NCBI GenBank assembly: GCA_947303055.1
Contig: CAMYXV010000008.1
Location: 1 to 39,565 of the forward strand
Source of the DNA: an uncultured Bacteroidales bacterium
GTDB taxonomy: Bacteria; Bacteroidota; Bacteroidia; Bacteroidales; F082
Direction: 5' to 3'
Length of the DNA: 39,565 nucleotides
Part shown: piece by piece, positions 15,483 through 23,390 of the stretch
Layout: the number at the start of each line of letters is the position of its first letter
Numbering within the stretch: the first letter of the stretch is position 1
Translations under genes and position numbers: made by a program
Notes under the pieces: generated by a model
Databases searched by the model: none
The model's input: the letters and a program-made list of their open reading frames with translations, nothing else
What the model was told of the DNA's origin: nothing

Positions 15483-17129
15483 TCATTCTACAACAATCCG
15501 ATCTATCTGCTGCTTCCCGTCTACATTTGTGACCAAAGTATAAACCCCGTGTCTCAAACCCTGTGTGGATATGACAAAGGTTTGCGTGTTTGAAACATTG
15601 GAATGCACCAACCGTCCCATCATGTCATACAACCTTACGGATGCCTCGCCCGCCTCCGCAAAGCGGATGTTGATGCGGTCTTTGGCCGGATTGGGGAAAA
15701 CCTCTACACATTGGTTCGGCCCTTCGACAGGCTCAGGGGCCTCTGGGGCCTCAATGCCCCAAGTGCCGCAACCTGCATTAATTTCGCCATCCAGATAGCT
15801 GAAACGGTCGTCCAACCATTCGCGCAAATAAGTGAGCTGATTCTCATCGACAGTGAAATCGGGCCAGACCTCATGCTCACGCTCGTATGCACCGCTTTCC
15901 ACCAATGCATCATATTGGTTTTGAACCATTTCCATGATATGCTCAGTGGTCAGGATGTCATTGCGCAAAGCATTGTAACGGGTCTGGGCGATGGCCACAA
16001 AACCGTTCTCATTGCAGTCTTGCATCAAGCGGTCGAAGAAGCCGTTGGTCTTTAGACCAGCCGTGTTGTAAGTTTTGTTGCCATCGGTGTCCAAGCCCCA
16101 AATGGCATCCAAGTCCCAAGGCAGGTACATATAGGTGCTCGATTTCTTGTAACGGGCCAAAAACAAATTGCGTCCCATATTGTCCATAGCCATCAAGCTG
16201 TTGATAAACAGGTAGTAATTTATGGCATTGTCCGTATCGAACTGGGCGGAATACTGCGAATAAAACACATTGTCTGAAGCATTCATCACGAAATTGGTGA
16301 AGCTGTAGAGATGGTTCCAATTGATGGCCGTATCGCTCTCGTTGGGGTACACCCACTCGTAGTTGTCCCAAGTGTCTTGCGTATTGTCATAATCGGGCAA
16401 GCTGTCAAAAGTCGGTGCACCAGGGCCATTGCCCTTATACAACACGCCCCTAATATCACCGTTGTATTTGCGCAGGCCAAGTTGCTTGCGATCCATGCGC
16501 TCGGTCAAGGCATAAACGCCTAAGTACTCGTCATTGATGAACAAATCGGCATAGACCATACGGATACCAGGTCGTGCATCAGGCTCGCTCTCAGCATAAG
16601 GCAACTGATACATCTCCATCCAAAGCTCGTTGGCCACTTTGTCGCGGAGACGCAGCGGCTGTGCCCACATGGCCTCAAGATTCCAGTCGTCGTCACTACG
16701 CAAACCGAGGAAGGTAGTGTCGGCCATCAAAGTGCCGGTTTCATCTGCCCACAGCTCCACACGATACGACTTCTTGTCATATTGTTGCGAAGAAGTACCC
16801 CTGATCTTGAATCCAGCGTGCATCGTGATGACATTGCCGTCGGCATCGGCCACATTGATGATGCCATGCACCGCTGGCGAATTGACAATCGGGCCATCGG
16901 TTGTAATGGTAATCAAGGGCATCTCACTGCGATAATAAGTATAGGTCTCGCCATCAAGCTCCATCAGCTCCTTATATGGCTTCAAACCCTCAAGCAGCCG
17001 TCCCGTGACCACGATGATCTTTTTCTCATGGTCGACACCAACCATCTTCTGGTTTTTCTGCACTTCTTGTGCCATCATCACACCTGAGACACAAAGCAAA
17101 AAAACGAAAACAAAAAACTTTTTCATCAA
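15483..17129 (-). CDS. CotH kinase-family protein with a type IX secretion sorting domain
   Basis: A 548-residue protein with a signal peptide (MMKKFFVFVFLLCVSGVMMA). The CotH core spans about 90-440, with FKIRGTSSQQYDKKSYRVEL, DDDWNLEAMW, YLGVYALTERMDRKQLGLRK and YMYLPWDLDAIWGLD, the last holding the metal-binding acidic residues of this atypical kinase fold. The C-terminal 75 residues (VEVFPNPAKDRINIRF to GKQQIDRIVVE) are a type A sorting domain, so the protein should pass through the type IX system to the surface. Family members phosphorylate proteins (spore coat CotH) or serve as surface structures; the substrate here is unknown. Just before the sorting domain, residues about 463-470 (PEPVEGP) are encoded by the 24-bp mobile repeat at 15718-15741. 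It is the last gene after clpS and relA on this strand. Confidence 0.88.
   Translation of the reverse strand: MMKKFFVFVFLLCVSGVMMAQEVQKNQKMVGVDHEKKIIVVTGRLLEGLKPYKELMELDGETYTYYRSEMPLITITTDGPIVNSPAVHGIINVADADGNVITMHAGFKIRGTSSQQYDKKSYRVELWADETGTLMADTTFLGLRSDDDWNLEAMWAQPLRLRDKVANELWMEMYQLPYAESEPDARPGIRMVYADLFINDEYLGVYALTERMDRKQLGLRKYNGDIRGVLYKGNGPGAPTFDSLPDYDNTQDTWDNYEWVYPNESDTAINWNHLYSFTNFVMNASDNVFYSQYSAQFDTDNAINYYLFINSLMAMDNMGRNLFLARYKKSSTYMYLPWDLDAIWGLDTDGNKTYNTAGLKTNGFFDRLMQDCNENGFVAIAQTRYNALRNDILTTEHIMEMVQNQYDALVESGAYEREHEVWPDFTVDENQLTYLREWLDDRFSYLDGEINAGCGTWGIEAPEAPEPVEGPNQCVEVFPNPAKDRINIRFAEAGEASVRLYDMMGRLVHSNVSNTQTFVISTQGLRHGVYTLVTNVDGKQQIDRIVVE
15718..15741. repeat. Single 24-bp repeat inside the CotH gene
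   Basis: The plus strand carries the core CCCTTCGACAGGCTCAG, a full copy of the element at 13619-13642 and 9951-9974. It sits in the linker between the kinase domain and the sorting domain and encodes PEPVEG in frame. Confidence 0.85.
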
Positions 17130-17152
17130 ATAAAAATCTATTTATCAACAAT

Positions 17153-19372
17153 TTAAATATCTATTCTACGCACATCAATAATACCTTGGATAGCCTTGAT
17201 CTTCCCCATCAGCTGCTCCAACGCCTCCACATCGGAAATCTGCAACACGATTTTACCCTCGAAGAAGCCTTCCTTGTCGGAGTTGAACACGATATTTTTC
17301 ATGTTGACTTCCAAATCTTCAGAGATGACCTTCGTGATTTTGCCCAATAAGCCAATCACATCGCGACCATAAATACGAATGGTAGCCTGTGAACCGTCAG
17401 CCTCCACGCCATTCCATTTCACCTTGATGATGCGGTAACCGTAACGCTCCTGCAAGCCCTTGGCATTGGGACAGTTTGTGCGGTGAATGCTGATGGTGCC
17501 TTCGTTGGTGACAAAACCAAATACTCGGTCGCCCGGAATGGGATTGCAGCATTTGGCCAGTTTGTAGGTCACATTGCTGATGTCCTCACCAATGGAAAGC
17601 GATTCCTCCATCTCAGCATTCTGATCCTTCCTTGACATCCCAATAGTCTCAGGCACAACCTTCTCCCCTTTTTCAACATTCTCACCAAACTTGGAAGTCA
17701 GGAAGCGTTTTACATCGGCAATGTCGATTTTCTCGGTGGAAATCTGATGATAAAGCTGCAAGGAGTTTTCCAACTTAAACTCTTTGACCAGCATGTCGAT
17801 CACAGTCTCCGAGAAAGGCAGTTTCCAATTCTTCAGTCTTCGCTGCAACATGCCCTTACCCATCTCCGACTCTTTCAACTCCTCTTCCTTGAGGTAACGA
17901 CGGATTTTGTTCTTGGCCTTTTCCGTAACCACCACATTGAGCCAGTCGGCACGCGGCGACTGTTTCTTGCTCGTGATGATTTGCACCTTGTCGCCGTTAG
18001 TCAGCTCATGACGTATGGGTACCATGCGACCGTTGACACGCGCGCCATTGCAGGTCTCACCCACACGGGTGTGTACCTCGTAGGCAAAATCAAGCACCGT
18101 AGAGCCTATCGGAAGCTGTTTCAAGTCGCCTTCAGGCGTGAAAATGAATATCTTATCGGACTTATGTATCTTCTTGTACGAGTTCTCAAACGACACCATA
18201 CCAGGATTTTCCAGCACTTGGCGCACATTGAGCAGCCATTCCTCAGAAGTCTCCTTTTCACCTTTATAAAGATAGTGTGCTGCCTGACCCGTCTCGGCAA
18301 TCTCGTCCATGCGGGTGGTACGAATCTGTACCTCAAACCACAATTTGTCGTCATATTTCACCGTGGTGTGCAGCGACTCATACCCCGATGCTTTCGGCTT
18401 GGTGATCCAATCACGAAGGCGTTCCGGCATAGGATCGTAAATATTCGTGATGGCCGAGTACACCATCCAGCAACACTCCTGCTCGTCTTTCAAGGCACAA
18501 TGGATGATGACCCTCGCCGCCATCAGGTCGTAGACCTCCTCAAAAGGCACATTCTGCGCCTTCATCTTGGCATAGATGGACGGGATGGACTTCAGTCGCC
18601 ACTTGATTGTATAAGCGAACTTGTTTTTCCCGTTTTTCTTCGTCCTTTCAAGCTCAGCATCAATGCTTTCCGAGATTTTGGCGACAAACTTCTCCGCAGT
18701 CTGCCTACGGGCTTCCTGTGTAGCTTGGATTTTGCTCTCAATATCGTGAAACAAAACCGGGTTCTCAAAAAGCATCAGCTTCTCTTCCAGCTCTGCCTTC
18801 AGTTTGTACAAACCTAACCGGTGGACGATGGGAATGTAGATATATTTGATTTCATGAAAGTATTTCGCCAAACGGTCGGCATCCACATCCTGCTGATTAC
18901 GAACATCATACACACGATGCACCACTTTCAGCAGCACCGAGCGCATGTCGTCAATCATGGAAAGGAATAGCACCTGGAAGTTATCCGAATTGTAGGCCAC
19001 CTTTTCCGTGTCCAATTGCGAAATCTGGGTAAAGTCTTCGAGGATGATAGCCACGGTCTTGCCGAACTGGTCTTTCAACTCATTGCCACTCACACCCGTT
19101 TTGTAATCAATGCCATGGAGGAAAGCGGCCACCACAGAGATGTAGCCCAAGCCCACCTCCAGCACAGCGATACGCCCCAATTCAATCAGGTGAAACATAT
19201 AGGCCTTGCCCGACAACAGGTATCGGCCGTCATATTTATCCAAACAATAACGGTAAGCCTTGTCAATCAATTCCAACTGATTGTGTGCACTGATGAAAGG
19301 CTGGATGTCTTTCAGCATCGATTCGTAGGCCTGCTGAATAGCCAATATTTCCAATGAAGTGTAACCTGCCAT
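17153..19372 (-). CDS. relA: RelA/SpoT-type (p)ppGpp synthetase with a degenerate hydrolase domain
   Basis: A 739-residue protein with the full long-RSH layout. The N-terminal HD region (about 45-195) has lost key residues: the HD pair is H86-G87 (AAFLHGIDYKTG) and the LADRLHNMRT stretch reads KVVHRVYDVRNQ, so (p)ppGpp hydrolysis is probably lost. The synthetase domain looks intact: EEVYDLMAARVI, PKASGYESLHTTVK and EVQIRTTRMDEIAETGQAAH. Next come a TGS domain (KIFIFTPEGDLKQLPIGSTV), a conserved cysteine region (KCCNPIPGDRVFGFVTNEG) and a C-terminal ACT domain. It should make the alarmone at the ribosome during starvation, with a second RSH or another enzyme elsewhere to degrade it. It lies 11 bp after clpS and 23 bp before the CotH gene. 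Whether to call it relA or rel is a naming choice. Confidence 0.92.
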   Translation of the reverse strand: MAGYTSLEILAIQQAYESMLKDIQPFISAHNQLELIDKAYRYCLDKYDGRYLLSGKAYMFHLIELGRIAVLEVGLGYISVVAAFLHGIDYKTGVSGNELKDQFGKTVAIILEDFTQISQLDTEKVAYNSDNFQVLFLSMIDDMRSVLLKVVHRVYDVRNQQDVDADRLAKYFHEIKYIYIPIVHRLGLYKLKAELEEKLMLFENPVLFHDIESKIQATQEARRQTAEKFVAKISESIDAELERTKKNGKNKFAYTIKWRLKSIPSIYAKMKAQNVPFEEVYDLMAARVIIHCALKDEQECCWMVYSAITNIYDPMPERLRDWITKPKASGYESLHTTVKYDDKLWFEVQIRTTRMDEIAETGQAAHYLYKGEKETSEEWLLNVRQVLENPGMVSFENSYKKIHKSDKIFIFTPEGDLKQLPIGSTVLDFAYEVHTRVGETCNGARVNGRMVPIRHELTNGDKVQIITSKKQSPRADWLNVVVTEKAKNKIRRYLKEEELKESEMGKGMLQRRLKNWKLPFSETVIDMLVKEFKLENSLQLYHQISTEKIDIADVKRFLTSKFGENVEKGEKVVPETIGMSRKDQNAEMEESLSIGEDISNVTYKLAKCCNPIPGDRVFGFVTNEGTISIHRTNCPNAKGLQERYGYRIIKVKWNGVEADGSQATIRIYGRDVIGLLGKITKVISEDLEVNMKNIVFNSDKEGFFEGKIVLQISDVEALEQLMGKIKAIQGIIDVRRIDI

Positions 19373-19383
19373 GATAAGTACGC

Positions 19384-19656
19384 TTAATCAATCTTGACCG
19401 TGAGCTGATGAGCAAGCAGGATATCGTAATAAGGCTTCAACTCCTCGAAGCTGCCATGCATGACGGCGCATTTGCCCTTGTAATGCGTTATCCAGGCGCA
19501 GGTCTCGGCCTGTTCGCGGGTATGGTGGCACACCTTCATCAAGGTTTCGATGACATATTCAAATGTATTCACGTCGTCGTTGATGAGCAGCAGACTTTTC
19601 TCATTCTCAACAAGTTCCTCTTCCAATACTTCGATATCTTCCTGTTCCTTGTTCAT
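19384..19656 (-). CDS. clpS: ClpS, ATP-dependent Clp protease adaptor
   Basis: A 90-residue adaptor that binds the ClpA/ClpC N-domain and hands N-degron substrates to ClpP. Motifs: NDDVNTFEYVIETLMKVCHH (the substrate-pocket NDxxTxxxxV/L signature and the following histidines) and THYKGKCAVMHGSFEELKPY. I start at the first ATG (19656); a TTG at 19665 would add three residues. The acidic N-terminal tail (EQEDIEVLEEELVENEKS) is typical of the flexible entry segment. It is the first gene of a likely clpS-relA-cotH operon and is divergent from the flippase gene. Confidence 0.93.
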   Translation of the reverse strand: MNKEQEDIEVLEEELVENEKSLLLINDDVNTFEYVIETLMKVCHHTREQAETCAWITHYKGKCAVMHGSFEELKPYYDILLAHQLTVKID

Positions 19657-19738
19657 TTCTTGCAATCAAAATTCGGTGTAAAAATACATATAATTTCCAA
19701 AATGGAGTCCGAAAAGGGCTTCAAAGTGTTTTTTTTCC

Positions 19739-19746
19739 TACTTTTG
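19739..19746 (+). promoter_or_regulatory. -7 promoter box TACTTTTG for the polysaccharide genes
   Basis: An exact TAnnTTTG match 22 nt before the flippase ATG at 19769. No convincing TTTG lies at the expected -33 distance. Confidence 0.5.
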
Positions 19747-19768
19747 CCCTCCGAACAACAACGCCTCA

Positions 19769-21253
19769 ATGCAGAACCGCTTCATCAAGAATATCATCTT
19801 CCTATTGTTTCTCAACCTGTTGGTGAAGCCGTTCTGGATTCTCGGTATCGACCGTGAGGTGCAGAACCTGCTTGGCGACGCTTCCTACGGCACATACCAG
19901 GCCCTCTTCAATTTCTCCTACCTCTTTTATATCCTGCTCGACCTCGGCATCACCAACTTCAACAGCCGCAACATCGCGCAAGACCCGAAAAACCTCTCCA
20001 AACATTTCGGCGGACTCACCGAAATCAAGCTCTTGCTTGGAGTGCTTTATGCCGTCGTCATCTTTGTGGTCGGCTATTTTTGCGGCTACAACGAAGGTCT
20101 GAAACTCAAGCTGTTGTTCTGGTGCGGCCTCAACCAAATCCTGCTCTCCTTCATCCTCTTCCTCAGGTCGAACATACAGGGGTTGTTGCTGTTCAAGCAG
20201 GACAGCATTTTGAGTGTCTTCGACCGCGTGCTGGCCATCGTCATCATGTGCCTCGTGCTGTGGAGTGGCTGGTTCCCAAAAGAGAAGTTCAACGTCATCT
20301 GGTACCTGCAAGCCCAGACTTTGGCCTACATCGTTACCCTCGTCTTTGCTTTGACCATCGTCCTGCGCCATGCCGAGCACCTCAGCTTCAAGCTCAACTT
20401 CCAGTTTTTCAAGGAAATCCTTCGGCAAAGTCTGCCTTTCGCTGTGCTTGTCCTGCTGATGAGCGTTTACAGCCGCATTGAACCCGTGTTGCTGGAGCGC
20501 CTCTTAGACGACAAGGGCGTGCAATCCGGCATATACAGCCGCGCCTATCGTCTCTTCGACGCAGGCAACAATATCTCCAACCTCTTCGCCATCATGCTGC
20601 TGCCCATGTTTGCCGCCACACTGACGAAGAAACTGGAGTTGAACAACCTAGTCAAAACCTCGTTCAACGTGATTGTGGCCATGGCGGGCATCGTCATGAT
20701 TATGTGCGTTTTCTATCGCCAAGAAATCATGCAAATGATGTATAACCCCGAAGAAGCCGAAACCGAAGCCGCCTACCTTTTGCGCCTTGGACAATACGCT
20801 AAAGTATTCCCGCTTTTGATGGGCAGTTTCTTCTGTCTTTCAACAACCTACGTTTTTGGCACACTTCTCACTGCCAACGGCAGCCTCAAACAGCTCAACC
20901 TCGTGGCAGCGGCAGGTGTGGTCATCAATATCTTGCTGAACCTCATTGTCATACCTCGGTTCAAGGCTGTCGGTGCGGCCTGCACCAGCCTTTGCGTCCA
21001 AACCGTTACGGCTTTCCTGCAATATCTGCTCGCCAAGCGCATCCTGAAACTGGAAATAAGCGGGCGATATTGGCTTCACATCCTCCTTTTCCTGGCCACC
21101 ATCACTTTGGTCACCTTCCTCTTCAAGCAGTTGAATCTCAACTGGATGGTTGGTTTCGTCATCGCCTTTGCCATCAACTGCGGTGCCATCTTCTTCACCC
21201 GACTGCTCAGCCTCAAGGAAATCGTCAGCCTCGTCCTTCCCAAGGAAAAATAG
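19769..21253 (+). CDS. Polysaccharide flippase, Wzx-like (MOP superfamily)
   Basis: A 494-residue integral membrane protein with about 14 hydrophobic helices and no signal peptide. The N-terminus (FIKNIIFLLFLNLLVKPFWI, GIDREVQNLLGDASYGTYQA) and the helix-7 region (QSLPFAVLVLLMSVYSRIEP) match polysaccharide transporters that flip lipid-linked repeat units across the inner membrane. FVFGTLLTANGSLKQLNLVA near residue 365 is the start of the second half-bundle. The next genes are chain-length regulators and a ligase/polymerase, so this is an O-antigen or capsule export locus. No glycosyltransferases lie within the window. Confidence 0.85.
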   Translation: MQNRFIKNIIFLLFLNLLVKPFWILGIDREVQNLLGDASYGTYQALFNFSYLFYILLDLGITNFNSRNIAQDPKNLSKHFGGLTEIKLLLGVLYAVVIFVVGYFCGYNEGLKLKLLFWCGLNQILLSFILFLRSNIQGLLLFKQDSILSVFDRVLAIVIMCLVLWSGWFPKEKFNVIWYLQAQTLAYIVTLVFALTIVLRHAEHLSFKLNFQFFKEILRQSLPFAVLVLLMSVYSRIEPVLLERLLDDKGVQSGIYSRAYRLFDAGNNISNLFAIMLLPMFAATLTKKLELNNLVKTSFNVIVAMAGIVMIMCVFYRQEIMQMMYNPEEAETEAAYLLRLGQYAKVFPLLMGSFFCLSTTYVFGTLLTANGSLKQLNLVAAAGVVINILLNLIVIPRFKAVGAACTSLCVQTVTAFLQYLLAKRILKLEISGRYWLHILLFLATITLVTFLFKQLNLNWMVGFVIAFAINCGAIFFTRLLSLKEIVSLVLPKEK

Positions 21254-21272
21254 GTCTAAATTGTCTTTTTTC

Positions 21273-21303
21273 ATTGCCAATTCAGGGGAATTCCCTATTT
21301 TTG
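21273..21303 (+). promoter_or_regulatory. Promoter before the first Wzz-like gene (ATTG, 19 nt, TATTTTTG)
   Basis: TATTTTTG at 21296-21303, with ATTG at 21273-21276 exactly 19 nt upstream. The ATG at 21326 lies 22 nt downstream. It may allow the chain-length genes to be transcribed apart from the flippase. Confidence 0.55.
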
Positions 21304-21325
21304 GCAACTTATTCTATACATAAAT

Positions 21326-22396
21326 ATGGACGAACAGACACATAACACCTACAGTTCCAAATACTTATGCAGACTATTGGTGGATTATAGAAAGCCCATT
21401 CTCTTTATTTTAGCGGTGGCCGCCCTCTGTGCCATCATTTTCAGCGCTCCCTTTTTTATCACGCCGCTATACAAGTCCACGACGGTCATCTACCCCACAT
21501 CCAGCAATTCCATCTCCAAAGTATTGATTAGCACGACTTATCAGTCTGACAAGGATCTGATGAACATTGGCGAGGACGAGCAGACCGAACAGATGCTGCA
21601 AGTATTGAACTCGAACCGCGTGCGCGACAAGGTCATCAGCCGCTTCAACTTGATGGAGCATTACGACATCAAGGCGGACAGCAAATACCCCATCACGAAG
21701 CTCAACAAACTTTATGATGCCCGCATCAAGTTCCGCCGCACGGAATACAACGCCGTGAAAATCACTGTCTTGGACTCAGATGCTGCCCTTTCCGCCCGCA
21801 TCGCCAACGAGATTGCCGAGATATTCGACAGCACCATGAACGAAATGCAGAAGGAAGTGGCTGTAGAGGCCTACCGCATCGTGGAACAGGAATACAACAC
21901 CCTCGTTGCCGAGATGGACATGCTTGAAGACTCGTTGAACACCCTGCGCAAGCTTGGTGTGTTCGACTACGAATCGCAAGTCGAGATGCTCAGCCAACAG
22001 TTGGCCGTTGAATTAGGCAAAGGCAACGCACAGGGCGTCAAGAACATACAAGACCATTTGGACATCTTGGCCGAATACGGCGGTGCCTCCTACGCCATCA
22101 ACGAGCGTCTGGACAACGATCGTCTACAACTCTCCTTGGTCAAGTCGAAATACGAGGAAGCCAAGGTCGACGCCACCGAGTTTATCCCGCACAAGTTCGT
22201 CGTCACCTCAGCCTTCAAAGCCGAGCGCAAGAGCTATCCCATCCGCTGGATTATTGTGGTAGTCACCCTCTTAAGCACCTTCCTGCTGCTCATCTTCTGC
22301 ATCGTCTTCTACGACCGCTCGAAGGGCTTTTTTCGTCGCGAGGCCGACAAGGAAGCGGCCACGAAAGGAAAAGGAAAAACCTCTGGCAAAGAATGA
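21326..22396 (+). CDS. Wzz-like chain-length determinant protein (first)
   Basis: A 356-residue inner-membrane protein. One helix lies near 25-45 (ILFILAVAALCAIIFSAPFF) and one near 308-330 (WIIVVVTLLSTFLLLIFCIV), with a large periplasmic region between them that is helical in the middle (MQKEVAVEAYRIVEQEYNTL). FITPLYKSTTVIYPTS after the first helix is the Wzz motif region. There is no C-terminal tyrosine kinase; the tail is a short lysine-rich stretch. It should set the length of the exported polysaccharide together with its neighbours. The next gene is a diverged paralogue. Confidence 0.82.
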   Translation: MDEQTHNTYSSKYLCRLLVDYRKPILFILAVAALCAIIFSAPFFITPLYKSTTVIYPTSSNSISKVLISTTYQSDKDLMNIGEDEQTEQMLQVLNSNRVRDKVISRFNLMEHYDIKADSKYPITKLNKLYDARIKFRRTEYNAVKITVLDSDAALSARIANEIAEIFDSTMNEMQKEVAVEAYRIVEQEYNTLVAEMDMLEDSLNTLRKLGVFDYESQVEMLSQQLAVELGKGNAQGVKNIQDHLDILAEYGGASYAINERLDNDRLQLSLVKSKYEEAKVDATEFIPHKFVVTSAFKAERKSYPIRWIIVVVTLLSTFLLLIFCIVFYDRSKGFFRREADKEAATKGKGKTSGKE

Positions 22397-22451
22397 GTTA
22401 AAAGCAACACCGAATATCAATTACAATACTCCGAAAACAACACAAACAACA

Positions 22452-23384
22452 ATGGATAACAATTTCAACAACCTTTCTTTAGTGCAACTCATCCTGAAAT
22501 GGAAATGGCACATCATCATCATCACCTTGGCAGCCGCCCTATGTGGTGCCATTTTCTCAAGTTCCATGTTCATCACGCCGCTCTACAAGTCGGTGGCCGT
22601 GGCCTATCCTGCCAACATCAGCCCCTACTCCGATGAAAGCGAGACCGAGCAGATGCTCGAAATCATCAACTCCAGGTCCATCATGGACTCCATCATCGAG
22701 AAATACGACCTATGGACGGACTATAAGATCGACAAGAACTACAAGTTTGCCAAGACCTATATGATCAACGAGTACCGCAGCAAGATCAAGATTGGCAAGA
22801 CCCCTTACGAAGCCGTCAGCGTCACCGTGATGGACAAAGACCCCTTTGTGGCCTGCGACATCGCCAAGGACATCTTGAACTTCTACGACGAGAAAGTGCA
22901 TGACTTGCACACGACAAAGGTGGCTGAAGTGGTGGCTATGTACGACATGCAGCTCCACATGAAACAACACGACATCGACTCCTTGAAGCAGGCCCTCACC
23001 GACCTTGCCACCAACTATGGCGTGCTTAACTACTCGGGTCAGCTGCGCGAAGTGACGAGAGGCTTCATCAACGGCTCCGCCAAGGCCAACGAACTCAAGC
23101 AGAACCTTGAGCAATACGGTGCCGATGCCGTCGACCTGGAGACCAAGATCATCGCCGAGGCCAACACCTACTCGCTCATCAAGAAAGACTACGAACAGAA
23201 CCTGCGTTTCTTCAACTCGCACCTCACCTATTCCAACATCGTCACTGAGCCTTTCCCCGCCGACAAGAAAGCCTTCCCCGTACGCTGGGTGGTGGTCGCG
23301 CTGAGCGCCTTGGGAGCCCTGCTGCTTTCCATCGTGGTCATCTTCATCATCGAGAACAGAAAACGTTTCGTTGCCGAAAAATAA
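22452..23384 (+). CDS. Wzz-like chain-length determinant protein (second)
   Basis: A 310-residue paralogue of the preceding gene with the same layout: helix near 18-42 (HIIIITLAAALCGAIFSSSM), the motif FITPLYKSVAVAYPANISPY, a helical periplasmic body, and a C-terminal helix near 279-300 (VVVALSALGALLLSIVVIFI). It is shorter in the N-terminal extension and the periplasmic part and also lacks a kinase. The start is the ATG at 22452 (MDNNFNNLSLVQLILKWKWH). It ends 6 bp before the GTG of the ligase gene. Two Wzz-like proteins side by side could form a mixed oligomer or give two chain-length modes; that is inference. Confidence 0.82.
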   Translation: MDNNFNNLSLVQLILKWKWHIIIITLAAALCGAIFSSSMFITPLYKSVAVAYPANISPYSDESETEQMLEIINSRSIMDSIIEKYDLWTDYKIDKNYKFAKTYMINEYRSKIKIGKTPYEAVSVTVMDKDPFVACDIAKDILNFYDEKVHDLHTTKVAEVVAMYDMQLHMKQHDIDSLKQALTDLATNYGVLNYSGQLREVTRGFINGSAKANELKQNLEQYGADAVDLETKIIAEANTYSLIKKDYEQNLRFFNSHLTYSNIVTEPFPADKKAFPVRWVVVALSALGALLLSIVVIFIIENRKRFVAEK

Positions 23385-23390
23385 CCTGTC

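Noticed and set aside
9951-15741. CRISPR-like reading of the short repeats
   Set aside because: Copies are few, in mixed orientation, kilobases apart, with no regular spacers and no cas genes.
17747-18817. 356-residue plus-strand open frame
   Set aside because: Antisense to the relA gene; rich in histidine, leucine and arginine without any domain pattern.
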